DNA from: Clitoria ternatea
Lineage: Eukaryota; Streptophyta; Magnoliopsida; Fabales; Fabaceae
NCBI GenBank assembly: GCA_037962975.1
Contig: CM075669.1
Coordinates: 110,252,501-110,316,500, forward strand
Length of the DNA: 64,000 nt
Reading direction: 5' to 3'
Part shown: piece after piece, positions 46,261 through 58,459 of the stretch
How positions within the stretch are numbered: the first letter of the stretch is position 1
How the letters are laid out: each line of letters begins with the position of its first letter
Position numbers and translations under genes: made by a program
Notes under the pieces: model-generated
The model's database searches: none
The model's input: only the letters and a program-made list of their open reading frames with translations
Told to the model about the DNA's origin: nothing

Positions 46261-47176
46261 CTACTTCTATAAACTAATGCATTTATCCGACCTTTTTAAC
46301 AATAATCTACTGCATTCTCACCAAAAATCATATGAAAATATGTCAGATAAAATGATAGAATAGTAGTTTATCAACTTCCTTAAACTTAAGTATTGCTTGT
46401 CCTCAAGCAATAAAAATAAGTGAGAATCTAGACAATCAAAATCTGAAAACCAGTAGGCAAGCAAGCAGCAAAGGTATTTTTACCTGGATCTTAGTTACAC
46501 GATGACCCAATAAGACTCAGCAATTTATCAAAAAGTTTCTCAATGATAGGAAATTAAGTGTTTACTAAGGTAATATGGAATCACTCAACCTATTCATGAA
46601 AAACACATTACCATAGGCATGCTTATAAATCTTAAGTCTTCACTAATAGACTATCATACTCAAGAATCATAAAGTCTTTCTTATGGTTATAACATGGCCA
46701 ATGGGGTGTAGTCGGGTAAAAAATCAAGAAAAGGATATCCATAAAGAGCTTAAAATATATCAAATATCACCATAAGTACCCTAAGGATATCAACCTACTT
46801 TATAGGACATTATCTATTCAATTCAAACCACACTTTCTTTTTCTTTTTCTTTAGGCTTTGCTTTCAAGCTTTTTTATTTTTGGCCTCCTTTAAATTTGAC
46901 TTTACCCTTTCTTTTTCTTTTCCTTTTATTTTATTTCCTTATAAGGGAACGTATTGTTTTCCTCCTTAAACTTAGTCTTTTTCTATTGGTTTGATATCCT
47001 TAGAGCAACTATATGATTAGAATTAATTATGTAGGTACTGAAACACCCCTGATTTAATTAATAAATAAATACCAAAACAGGCAAAATTTTTCCCAAAATA
47101 ATACCAATGGAACCGGGTACAACAGAAGAAGGCAAAGTAAAATAAAAGCCGACCAAAGGCATGCAGCGGAAGAGCA

Positions 47177-47417
47177 AACAGCGCTCAAGCGAAGCCCAAA
47201 ATAGCGTACACTCGCTCAAGCGAGAACCAGCACGCTTGGGCGAGATGGCCCAACTCGCTCGGGCGAAACACCATTCGCTTAAGCGAACCAACCCAAAAGC
47301 CTTCCAAAAGCGAACCAACCCAAAAGCGAACCAACCCAAACACCATTCGCTTAAGCGAACCAACCCAAAAGCCCAACCAGCACGCTGGAGCGAATGCCCT
47401 GTTCGCTGAGGCGAGTG
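47177..47417 (-). repeat. CGCTYRAGCG-type palindrome array in the 2.2-kb solo LTR
   Basis: About nine palindromes occur, for example CTCGCTCAAGCGAG (47213) and TTCGCTTAAGCGAA (47274 and 47346). A local duplication of the phrase gcgaaccaacccaaa repeats four times inside (47282-47370). Confidence 0.8.
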
Positions 47418-47419
47418 AC

Positions 47420-48000
47420 ACACTCGGTAATTCCCATCACTTGGTATCTAGAGTTCCATTCACTCGGGAACAACTCATCATAGCATACTTAGTCATTTAT
47501 TTTCTATCCTCAAGGGTCACATATACAATTCACTCGGTAAATGAGGGTTATACCACTCGGAATCCATAAACCTTCCTCACTCGGAATATTTCCCAATCAA
47601 ACACCACTCGGTGTATTTCAACCTCAACACAATCGAGAATGTACTTCACATTCATCACTCGGTATATTTTCACATCTCTCACCCGGAGAACACATAGACC
47701 ATCCTTCACTCAGAAGGGGTCTCCACAACCATACTCCACTCGGAATATTTCAGCCAGATTCACTCGACATATGATATCTTATTCACTCGGCAATCCTATG
47801 CCCTCCACTCGGATTATCCTCTACATCAAGCATTCCCTGCTTTCTCATATAACATTCCACTCGGAATTATCATAACAGTCCCTATCCTATGCACTCAGCA
47901 TACGCATAATCAATATCAAGCATCACATGCATATAATCATACCATTACACACAAAGGGACCAATAACAAATCACACAAATGCACTCGGCATTCATCATAT
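47420..48000. repeat. CACTCGG(AAT) motif array in the 2.2-kb solo LTR
   Basis: CACTCGG or one-base variants recur about fifteen to twenty times at 20-50 bp spacing (for example 47421, 47531, 47556, 47577, 47605 and 47657). The same word dominates the Athila LTR at 60300-61390. Confidence 0.8.
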
Positions 48001-48800
48001 GCATCTCATACATTCTAACATAAACATCATCAACAAGCATCATGCTTCATATGGACGGAAAATCATACACAACATAAATAATAAACATCATACATCCAGG
48101 CTATTACTCAACAACATGCAACATCCAGCAAACACAACACAGTGCAATAGTTCCACCCGGAAACCCGTCCATAAACCATGCATTTGAGATGCAAAGCCCC
48201 CTTACCTGGAATGAAGCTTCCAGAAATCACATGGCCACTCGTTCACACAGAACGACTCGGTTCCAGCCATCACCAGTACTCTGCTCGGCTTTCAGCCATG
48301 GGAAGAGCCAAACACAGCCTTCAATCGTCCCAGTAACACGTTCTCAGCCTTGGAGAACTAGCCACACTCTCCACTCAAGCATCACGGCCTTCAAGGTACA
48401 TCATCGTCCTCACCGAGCTCAGTGGAGGACTCCCAACATGGTTCTTCACTTGGACAACCCAGTCCTCACCCACAATGAAGAACATCCAGCTTCCAAGCAC
48501 CCATCCAAGCCTTCTTTCGCACATGCAGCAGGCTCCCCAAACCGAGCCTTATACAGCCCCATCAATGGAAGAAGAAGAAAGGACCAGCTTAGTCCTCACC
48601 AACCATGCTTCATGTAACACAGCCATCAATGTTCAGGTAAAACAGAAGAGGGTTCCATAGTTTTGGAGACACACAGCACCATGCTGTACTCTCCACCACC
48701 ATGCTGTTCCACTTTATGTTACACTCGGTTCTGCTCAGTGTTGAGTGGAAGAAGAGGATGAAGAAGACAAAGAACGAAGGAGAAGAAGCAGAAGCTTCAG

Positions 48801-48867
48801 GAAGAAGAAGAAGAAGAAAAAGAAGAAGAAGAAGAAGAAGAAGAAGAAGAAGAAGAAGAAAAAGAAG
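48801..48867. repeat. (GAA)n microsatellite
   Basis: A nearly pure run of GAA/AAG triplets with a few AAA interruptions inside the solo LTR. The arginine/lysine-rich and poly-Phe frames through it are products of the repeat, not genes. Confidence 0.95.
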
Positions 48868-50570
48868 CGTCTCCTCACTTCAGAACATGCACCAAGAGAA
48901 AAATGAAGAGAGTGCAAGTGAAACTAAAGCTTATCAACACACAGCCAGCGGCACTCTCCCATTCCATCAATAGCCACCTCCTCATTTAATACAAATCCCA
49001 TCCTCATTAATGCAAACCCATCAGCCATCAAATCATACCCAACGTGATTATGAAGAGAGAGGGAGAGAGAGGAAACCGTAGCCTCCAAATCACCAAGGGC
49101 ACCTTGGTCATTTTCCAGCATTATTATTACTATTATTATTCAATCAATTTGCCTAATTGGCAATTAATCTAAATCAACCTCCAATTTAATCAATCCATAA
49201 CCTTAATCCTGAATTTACCACACTCGGTAATTAATTAAAAATCAGGATGTTACAGGTACCAAGGAAAATCAATTATACAATTAGGCTTAAAAGGGGCAAC
49301 TATAGGATACTAAGTCAAAAGGCCTATCAAAATGCCTAATTTTCCTTAATCATACTTCTTGACTAAACTATTCATATTTCACCTTAACGAGGTTTCAAAG
49401 CAAGTTCTAAAATATGTAGTTCATGATAGTAGTTGAAATCAAAGAAAATGAGGCATAAAATATATCTACCATGTAAATGCCCTTAGATATAGGCTTAAAT
49501 CTTCACATATCTGAAGTTAACTCAAAATTTTGCTTATTTTAGTCATTAAATCATAAATAAAGATCACATGCCTTTTAATTATTGAATTATTTTGCTTACT
49601 TTTTCACCTAAAAGTTCTCAAGAATTCAATTAGCAAACATCCTAATTAAATCAATCAGGAAACAAAACAATACTCAAGTATCCACCAGGAAAGAACAAAA
49701 TTTCTGCTTCATTCCTTAAATTTAATCACTTACCTTATTCTATCATGCATATCATGTGGCAAACAGACATGCAAAATCATGGTAAAACAAAAGGAAATAT
49801 AATGTCTTCTTCCTTAGACTTAAAGCCTATGCATACCACTATAATAAAATAATAAAATCAAACAAAAGCATGAAGAAAGACCCCCTAGGCCGTAGTGTGT
49901 ACTTATACCCATGATCATTATGTTGCTCATGTATTAGCAATCATATTCTAGCACTAACCAATTTTCCTCAACTTAATTAGCACCAAACATTGTCCCTAAT
50001 ATATTGGAGATGTGCTAAGTTTAAAAGGGGCACGACCTAAATGAACAACTCATACGATACCTATAGTTGCAAATTAGTCGTACAAGAATAAAATAAATAT
50101 TCGATGCGAAATTAGAGCTTTTATCTGGGGGAACCTAGACTCTACCTACGACCTAAACAAGCAAAGTACTACCTAACGGACTCAAAGAAATTAAAACGAA
50201 AAGAAAAATTAAGTTCCTAACGAACCTAGGCATATAGACTAACGATCCTAAAAAGCGGGATTCTAAATACAACGAAAACAGTCATGTAAATGAAAATAGT
50301 AAATATAGTAAAAAAATATGTAAAAGCAGTAAAAGTACCCATTTTGGACACTATCCAAAATGTATAGAGCCAAAATAAAAATAATAAAAAAGAAGGGCAA
50401 GTAAAATAAAGGGTGTGGAAATCATCATAGAGTAAGGAACTGGGCTTGAAATAGGTCGATCAGACATTAAATCTCACTGGTGGTGTAAGCCTTCTGTGCC
50501 CGCATCTAAGTGTGAATATGGTCATAGAGGCTATCTATTTACGCCAATAAGGTCTGAAAGTGGTCCTTAT

Positions 50571-51201
50571 TGTTGGGAAAAATCTGCATAAATTGATAAT
50601 TTCCCCGGCGCAGGGGAATGGCGGACCGATAAAATAGGTGATTATAGAATAAATTAAATACGAGCAAAGTAAATAAATAATTAAAATGGCACCAGCAATT
50701 TAACGTGGTTCACCCTTTTGATTTGGGCTACGTCCACGGGACAAACTCCAAAATTACTTCCACTAATAAAATTAGTAGGCGTACAAGAGGGACTTCTCTA
50801 ATAAAATATTAGAGGCATATACCCGAGATTAACCCAAAATAGTTACACTCAAGTGTTTCCCAAACACCCCAATTAACCTCACTATTTTGTCACTCACTAA
50901 TTATTTTTCCCTCACTCAACAACTCATCAAAGCAATTAACTAATTGCTTTGGCCTCACAAAACACTCTCTCAAGTGTTTTCCTACAATTGCTCTCAATTG
51001 TATTACAATTGTTTTCAATTTTTGTTGATGTATTTGTTGATGGTTTTATGCCTATTTATAGGCCTTGAAAATCAATTCTAACCACATGCAATTGAGTGGT
51101 TTCTATGTGTCCACATAGCTTGCATTTCCTTGCCACATGATTTGCAATTAAATATTTCTATCATGGTTTTATGACCCTTCTTCTAGAAGGATCCAGCAAC
51201 A
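50571..51201 (-). repeat. 3' LTR of the Tork-like copia element
   Basis: 631 bp, TGTTGCTGG...TCCCAACA on the minus strand, next to the purine tract (51202-51212). Confidence 0.95.
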
Positions 51202-51216
51202 ATCTCCCCCTCCTGA

Positions 51217-54200
51217 TTAGATGGAGGGCTCTACCAGTCCTGCTACTTGTTGACAGTACTCCAGCTTCTCCTTTGGAAGAGTCTTTGTCATCATGTCTGA
51301 TCCATTTTCATCTGTGTAGATCTTCTCAAGTTGTAATAACTTCTTCTCCAATACATCCCTGATCCAGTGATATCTCACATTAATATGTTTTGATCTGGAA
51401 TGAAAGGAGGAATTCTTCCCAAGGTGAATTGCGCTCTGACTATCACAAAATAGCTCATACTTTTCCTGGTGCATGCCAAGTTCTTCCAAGAACTTCTTCA
51501 TCCATATCAACTCTTTGCAAGCTTTAGTGGTCGCAATAAATTCTGCTTCTGTTGTTGAGAGAGCAACACACTTCTGTAGTCTTGATTGCCATGACACAGC
51601 TCCCCTGCAAAAGTGATCAGGTATCCTGATGTAGACTTTCTTGAGTCAACATCACCAGCCATATCAGCATCTGTATAACCTACTAACATAGGTTTTTCAT
51701 CTCCAAAACACAAACACATTTTGGAGGTACCACGGAGATACCTGAAAATCCACTTTACTGTAGCCCAATGTTCCTTTTCAGGATTTGAAAGGAAACGACT
51801 CACCACGCCCACAAAGTGAGCGATATCTGGCCGTGTACATACCATGGTATACATCAAACTCCCAACTGCTGAAGCATATGGAACTCTATCCATCTCATCC
51901 TTCTCATCCTCTGAGGAAGGGCACTTCTTGGTACTTAGTCTAAAGTGATTAGCAAGAGGACAACTAATCGCTTTAGCCTTGTCCATATTGAACCGGTGAA
52001 GCACCTTTTCTATGTACTTCTCCTGTGACAACCACAATTTCTTGGCGTTCCTGTCTCTGGTTATTTGCATGCCAAGAATTTGTCTTGCTAGCCCTAAGTC
52101 TTTCATAGCAAAAGACTTGCTCAATTGCTTCTTTAACTTATTGATTCTGGAAATATTCTGGCCAACGATCAACATGTCATCTACATAGAACAAAAGAATA
52201 ATAAAATCATCATCAGAGAATTTATGTACAAACACACAATGGTCTGAAGTGGTCTTCTTGTAGCCTTGCTCCCCCATCACAAACTCAAACTTCTTGTACC
52301 ATTGTCTTGGTGCCTGCTTTAAGCCATACAAGCTTTTATTAAGCTTACAAACATAGTCCTCTTTACCTTTTACTTTGAAACCCTCTGGCTGCTCCATGTA
52401 TATCTCTTCCTCCAAGTCACCATGAAGGAAGGCCATCTTCACATCCATCTGCTCGATTTCAAGGTTAAGACTTGCTGCTAACCCTAACACTGTTCTGATG
52501 GATGTCATCTTCACTACTGGTGAGAAAATCTCATTAAAGTCAATCCCCTTTCTCTGACTAAATCCTTTGACGACCAATCTAGCTTTGAATCGTGGCTGGG
52601 GACTGTGTTCTTCATGCTTGATCCTGAACACCAACTTGTTCTTCAAAGCCTTCTTGCCTTTTGGCAGCTTCACTAGCTCAAATGTTTTGTTCTTATGCAA
52701 GGAATTCATCTCATCTTGCATGGCTTCAATCCACCTTTTATAGTGTTCATCATTCATAGCTTCTTGGAAGCTTTCTGGTTCTCCCCCGTCAGTCAGTAAC
52801 ACATACTGTTCTTCAGGATATCTTGTAGAGCGTTGTCTGACTCTATCAGATCTCCTTAGATTTGGAGAACCCGCTGGAGCTAGTGGTTGATCATGAACAC
52901 CTTCATCATCAGAATTATCTGATAGTATCTCAAAGGGAGCAATCGGATCACCTGCCTCAGGTTGATCATTAAAAGCTTCATCTTCAACTTCTCTTGGCAA
53001 CATTGTTGAAGGAACTAGCTCTATGTTTGTTGAACCATCATTAGATTTGGAAGCATTTTCCTTGGCTTTTTCTATATCTTTAATGGTCTCATCTTCAACA
53101 AACACTGCATCATGGTTTCTGACAAGCTTCTTATAGATTGGATCGTAAAATCTATAGCCAAGTTGATCTTGACCATAGCCGACAAACACGCATTGTCGTG
53201 TCTTGACATCAAGTTTGGATCTTTCATCTTTCGGTACATGCACGAAGGCCTTGCAGCCAAACACCCACAAATGATCATAGAAAACATCTTTTCCTGACCA
53301 TACCTTCTCTGGAGTGTCGTACTGGAGAGGAACACAAGGTGAACGGTTCAATATGTGAGCGACTGCTTGTATAGCCTCACCCCAAAATATCTTTAGCAAC
53401 TTTGCATGTGAGAGTATACATCTGACTCTTTCCATCAAAGTCCTGTTCATCCTCTCAGCTAAACCATTCAATTGCGGCGTCTTTGGCGGTGTCGTTTGAT
53501 GTCGAATACCATGCTCTTCATAGTAAGCATGAAATGGTCCTGTGTACTCTCCCCCATTGTCTGTACGAATACACTTAAGCTTCTTGCCAGTTTCCCTCTC
53601 CACCATAGATAAGAATTGTTTAAAGACACCCAATACTTGGTCTTTAGTCTTTAAAAGATATACCCAAGTCTTTCGGGAATGATCATCAATGAAAGTCACA
53701 AAGTACTGAGCACCACCGAGTGACTTTGGCATTGGCCCACACAAATCTAAATGTATTAGGTCTAATACATTCTTCATTCTAGAAGGAGGGGAACTCTTGA
53801 AAGCAACTCTGTTTTGCTTTCCCGCCAGAAAATCAGCACATTTCTTTAGATGGACCTGATCCAATCCAGGCAATATATTCTTCTTGGTTAGAACGGTCAT
53901 ACTTTTCTCACTCATATGACCGAGCCACTTATGCCATAATTCAACTGTACCGTCATTCTCCACTGTATTCATAGCATCTTGCAAAACCTTTGCTTGCATC
54001 ATGTACAGTCTTGAGCACTTGTCTCCTTTGGCCACCACCAATGATCCTTTGGTGAGCTTCCATTGGCCGTTGTAGAAGGTGTTGCAGTAACCTTCATCAT
54101 CCAACCTTCCAACTGAGATCAAGTTCAGGCGCATGTCTGGAATATGCCTGACGTCCTTCAGGACTAACCGCGTACCATTCTGTGTCTCCAAACAAACATC

Positions 54201-55205
54201 TTCTTTTCCTGTAACTTTTGAGTAATTTTCATTTCCCATTCTAACAACACCAAAATCACCTGGTGTGTAAGAAGAGAAGAATTCCTTCTGAGATGTCACA
54301 TGAATGGTGGCTCCACTGTCAACTACCCAACTGGTCTCATGGGTTGCAAGATTGACAATGTCTTCTTCATAGATTATGTGGAACTCCTTGACAGCATTGG
54401 TTTGTTCATCATCACTGCCGTCATCTTGGACCTCCTCCTTGCCTTTGTTCTTCTTTTGAGATCTCTTGAGCATCCGGCAGAACCTCTTTATGTGGCCCTT
54501 CTGCTTGTAGTGATGGCACTCCACATTTGCATATCTATTTGACTTTCCTCTACTTTTGCTTCTGGACTTTGAACCTTTGGTTTGATTCCTCCCCCTTGTC
54601 TCTGCAATAAGAATATCCTGCTGCGATGATGTGGATCCTTGTGTTTTTCTTCTCATTTCTTCATTTAGGACACCACTTTTGACATTTTCCATATTTACTA
54701 CACCATTTGGTGTAGAATTTGTGATTGAAGTCTTCAAAGTCTCCCAAGACTCTGGTAGGGAAGCCAGCACCAAAAGAGCAAGTACTTCATTGTCAAATTT
54801 AATGCCCATCCTTGACAGCTGCTCCACGATCCCCTGCATCTCATTCAAATGATCTGCCATCAGTGTACCCTCCCGGTACTTCATCTGGAGTAGCCTTGTC
54901 AAATAAAATAATTTATTGTTGCCAGTTTTGGAAGCGTACAGCTCCTCTAACTTGTTCCACAATGTTCGAGCATGAGTCTCACTACAAATGTGATTGTACA
55001 CATTGTCTTCGACAAATTTTCGGATAAAGCCACAGACTCGTTCATGCTCAAATTCCTATTCTTCATCTGTCTTGTCCTCAGGTTTAGTTGTACTAAACAC
55101 TGGTAGATGCATTTTCGTCACAAATAGGAGATCCTTCATCTTGTTTCTCCATATGTGGTAATTCATGCCATTTAAATTAATCATTTTGCTTGTCTTCACC
55201 TCCAT
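51217..55205 (-). pseudogene. Tork-like copia Gag-Pol polyprotein with few lesions
   Basis: The start is ATG at 55205. Domains in order: gag (YHIWRNKMKDLL; LWNKLEELYASKTGNNKLFY), zinc knuckle, protease (WVVDSGATIHVT), pre-integrase (LWHKWLGHMSEKS), integrase core (LDLIHLDLCGP, IRTDNGGEYTG, LAERMNRTLMER), RT (QMDVKMAFLHGDLEEEIYME, YVDDMLIVG) and RNase H (CDSQSAIHLGKN). Lesions: TAG about 50 codons after the start where Trp is expected; a single-base loss in a G run near 51607 that shifts the frame inside RNase H; Tyr in place of the second knuckle Cys (CHHYKQKGHIKRFC); and Phe in place of the last Cys of the integrase finger (CADFLAGKQ). The catalytic Asp, Glu and YVDD residues remain. It is inactive but recently so. 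Confidence 0.95.
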
Positions 55206-55338
55206 GGCCCCAACTAGACTTTTAAAGGGTAAATAATAATCTGACTTATTTTCTAATGTGGAAGGTCCACCTTAGTGGCAACCACAGAGCATACGATAAG
55301 TAGATATTAATTCCCCCTGGTACCGCTCTGATACCAGT

Positions 55339-55969
55339 TGTTGGGAAAAATCTGCATAAATTGATAATTTCCCCGGCGCAGCGGAATGGCAGACCGATAA
55401 AATAGGTGGTTATAGAATAAATTAAATACGAGCAAAGTAAATAAATAATTAAAATGGCAGCAGCAATTTAACGTGGTTCACCCTTTTGATTTGGGCTACG
55501 TCCACGAGACAAACTCCAAAATTACTTCCACTAATAAAATTAGTAGGCATACACGAGGGACTTCTCTAATAAAATATTAGAGGCATATACCCGAGATTAA
55601 CCCAAAATAGTTACACTCAAGTGTTTCCCAAACACCCCAATTAACCTCACTATTTTGTCACTCACTAATTATTTTTCCCTCACTCAACAACTCGTCAAAG
55701 CAATTAACTAATTGCTTTGGCCTCACAAAACACTCTCTCAAGTGTTTTCCTATAATTGCTCTTAATTGTATTATAATTGTTTTCAATTTTTGTTGATGTA
55801 TTTGCTGATGGTTTTGTGCCTATTTATAGGCCTTGAAAATCAATTCTAACCACATGCAATTGAGTGGTTTCTATGTATCCACATAGCTTGCATTTCCTTG
55901 CCACATGATTTGCAATTAAATATTTCTATCATGGTTTTATGACCCTCCTTCTAGAGGGATCCAGCAACA
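55339..55969 (-). repeat. 5' LTR of the Tork-like copia element
   Basis: 631 bp. Its left border tgttggg follows the complementary PBS (ataccagt, 55331-55338). Confidence 0.95.
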
Positions 55970-55974
55970 CTTAT

Positions 55975-56483
55975 AGTCCTTTAGTGCCTACTACTACATC
56001 TTCTCATCAGCTTCCTTATACTCATCATTTTCCTCTTCTTTAGTTGATGGGTCCTCATCATTGGTCTTAGGGCTTGTTGGGTCAAAGTCCTCATGATGTG
56101 CACAGATTTGTTGAGCAATTTCAAGATGAAGGATGATACCTCTCTGAACAATCCTTGTCGCCATGCAAGTGCTAATCCAATAAGCCATATCTTATGCAAA
56201 CATGATATGTTGCTCCCCAAGTTAAGGTGCAAAGCCCTCTTCACCCTAGCTAAGTAGTGATGAAAGAATTGATAAAAATATGCCTCTTCTTTATCCTTTC
56301 CTTTATCTTCTCGTACTGATGGATGAAAAATACTCTAGTATTTAGCTTACCTTGATGTGCTACCCAAAGCACTGTGAGATAATAGATGGACATTGTACCA
56401 CTACTCTCCTTTCGCCAATAGAAACTAGATGCCAACCATTTATGGAACATCCTCATAATGGGGTCTTGAAGCCTGGAGGATTT
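55975..56483 (-). pseudogene. Athila-type accessory ORF fragment (ORF-1/env-like)
   Basis: The minus-strand frame at 56504-56250 reads MRMFHKWLASSFYWRKESSG and continues MSIYYLTVLWVAHQGKLNTR. This wording and layout resembles the ORF-1/env-like accessory proteins of plant Athila elements. A second open stretch (56188-55994) is acidic. The left end is broken by the Tork-like copia and the right end by the Athila LTR at 56484. The exact family is uncertain. Confidence 0.45.
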
Positions 56484-58459
56484 TGACAGGGCCCGCAAGC
56501 GCACGGGTTATATCGCGTAATATAAAAGATTATCATTCTCCACAGGGATTGTGTTCAAATATTAAAATTTAATTATCCACACAATTGATTTTTATGGTTT
56601 TTGTAAAATAAAACACAAAATTAAGTTGCACAGAATACAAATAAATAAAAATAAAATTTACTTGACACTTAAAAAATCAGAGTTGAGAGTATCTTGGGAT
56701 TTCGGGGGATTAAGACTCTATTTTATGTTAATGAATTTTAACTTTTCATAAATAAGAATCGAATTAAGTTTTCCAAGGCGAATTTTCCAAACGCTAATTA
56801 ATATGTTCCTCTCGGAATCCTATTAATGTACCTAACCTATGGAAAGCGCTGCTTAATCCTTAGAAAGGCCCATTATCGTTTTATGAAAATCCCTTTTATT
56901 TCCTCAAAAGAATTTTGATTACTTTCACGGTTTTACCGAGGTCACAAAAAGCATTTCAAAAATCTTAGGTTTAGTTCAAAGCTTTTCGGTAAAAATAAAT
57001 CTCTCGATTCTATTTATTACCTAAACTTACTAATATACCCGTAAGTATACAGTTTTATCATTTAGGTTCTTGTTAGGAATTACTAAAAGCATTGAGCATA
57101 ATTGAACTAAATGGAAAATAGAAATTTATTTAATTCCAAGTGAAAATAACATTAAAATAAAATATTATCATACCCTCTTTATCCCAAGATAATTAATTTA
57201 GCTACTCATGAAATAATTCAAATTCATATATATAATGGAAAAATAAAACATACAAGGCATGGTAAAAATAAAGACTTACGGGTTTCTCCAAAAGCTCAGA
57301 ATAATTTACCACTGTAATTCCTTGTTGCAATATTCTCCACCAATTACAAATTTAAATTCTCACTTTTACAGCCCTCACACTCTTACAAAATAAAAGAAAG
57401 AAAAGAAAATAAAAAGAAAGAGAAGAAAAACGAACAGAGAAAGAAAAATGGAAAAGAAGAAAACTAAAGAGAAAAAGAGAGAAAGTAACGAAGAAAAGAA
57501 AAGAAAATAGAATGAAGCTGATGGTAATTGATGGGAAGAGATGATTGATTTTGCTGATGGGTTGCTGCTGCTTTTATAGGCAAATGGATAGAGGATTCCA
57601 GCTATGAAAACGCGTTCAAATTGCAAGTGGAAGAAACTTTCGGTGCATGTGAGTTCCAGCTGTACCAACTTGTTTCCAATTTGCATATTTTAATATTTCC
57701 AATAATTCGATGCTTGGATTTTAGTGATGATTGGTGCAGAATGATGAAATTCCGAGTGGAAGCTTGCTGGAGGGTGGTTTGGGTGGTTTACTGAGTGCTG
57801 GACGGTGTGGGTGCAAACTGGACAGCGTGGAGAGGAGTTGTTGTTGGATGGAGATCTGTACTGTGTGGAGAGGAAAGTGTTGGAGCCGATGTGAGTGTGA
57901 AGAGTTGGAACGGAAAGGGACAGTGGATAGAAGAGGGAATGAGACGGTGTTGAGAAGTGAGGACGGTTGGGTGTTTTAGGAGAAAGGGACGGCGTTGTAG
58001 AGTTTGAGGGACAATAGAGTTGCTGGACGGTGTTCAATTGATCCGGTGTTGGGCCTGTGAAGAGAGTCTGGGCGGTGTGGAGAGTACTGCTGGACGGTGT
58101 TGTGGATGGAAAGGAGAGTCTGGGCGGTGTTGGTTGGGGGAAGAGTCTGGGCGGTGTTGGTTTGAGGGATAGAGTTGCTGGACGGTGTGGTGGATGGAGC
58201 CGGTGTTCAAAGTGGATGGGACGGTGTTGGTTTGGGACGGTGTTTAGAAGAGATGGAAGGAGTCGGTGTTTGTGGGAGAACCGATCGGTCATGAAGCTGG
58301 ATGAAAGGACGAGTGAAGAGTGACTGAAGAGTAACTTCTGATTGAGCCATTCAGTCGGAATTGAATCAGGAGGACTCGGAACCGACTGAAACCATTCACT
58401 CGGCTCAGGTTCATGGAGTTCATTCGAAACTGATTGTAGAGTGAATCAGATCAAAAACT
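56484..58459 (-). repeat. Partial, duplicated Athila LTR copy (3' part)
   Basis: It starts tgacagggcccgcaagcgca and aligns almost throughout with 58460-60440, at an offset of 1976 bp, then ends in gaatcagatcaaaaact. It lacks the part equivalent to 60440-61617. Small differences include a 14-bp segment (gtaccagcatatta) present only in the right copy and about 10 bp (gtttgggtg) present only here. It is either a tandem duplication within one LTR or the LTR of an earlier element into which the same family inserted. Confidence 0.8.

Larger units (their letters stand above)
43541..46373 (-). repeat. Old Athila-type LTR (minus orientation), interrupted
   Basis: The right border is tagtttatca at 46373, so the LTR starts TGATAAACTA on the minus strand. 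It is followed inside by the palindrome ttgcttgtcctcaagcaa, exactly as the younger Athila LTR border at 61617 is. Its body resembles that LTR in style (44000-44110 parallels 57000-57130) but has diverged. The left border is not resolved; 43541 is a guess. A copia-related LTR at 44464-45828 interrupts it. Confidence 0.5.
47039..49254 (-). mobile_element. 2.2-kb solo LTR, chromovirus type
   Basis: On the minus strand it runs from TGTAACATCCTGATT (49254) to CAGGGGTGTTTCA (47039). Flanking ggtac at 47034-47038 and 49255-49259 is a perfect TSD. It has no internal domain. It carries a CGCTYRAGCG-type array (47177-47417), a long CACTCGG array (about 47420-48000) and a GAA tract (48801-48867). It is related in style to the 5-kb solo LTR and the Tekay LTRs but differs in sequence and length. 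Confidence 0.88.
50571..55969 (-). mobile_element. Nearly intact Ty1/copia element, Tork (Tnt1-like) lineage, 5.4 kb
   Basis: LTRs of 631 bp each lie at 50571-51201 and 55339-55969, both tgttggg...gcaaca on the plus strand. The TSD cttat is at 50566-50570 and 55970-55974. The PBS (ACTGGTATCAGAGCGG) abuts the right LTR and the polypurine tract (GAGGGGGAGAT) abuts the left LTR, so it is minus-oriented. LTRs differ at roughly 17-18 positions by eye (about 3 percent). The polyprotein is Tnt1-like. It is inserted in the old Athila internal region. Confidence 0.96.
46374..56483 (-). mobile_element. Internal region of the old Athila-type element, interrupted twice and truncated by a third insertion
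   Basis: After the LTR border the region begins with ttgcttgtcctcaagcaa (46392). Positions 46374-47038, 49260-50570 and 55970-56483 form one interrupted unit. The segment near 49280 (aaaaggggcaactatagg) matches 62255-62275 in the younger Athila-type element (aaaaggggcaactagggg), confirming the family. A chromovirus-type solo LTR and a copia element sit inside, and the younger Athila LTR truncates it at 56484. The remaining part would lie beyond the right edge of the window. Confidence 0.65.

Noticed and set aside
48701..48973. Arg/Lys-rich and poly-Phe open frames
   Set aside because: They read through the (GAA)n microsatellite in a solo LTR; composition is explained by the repeat.
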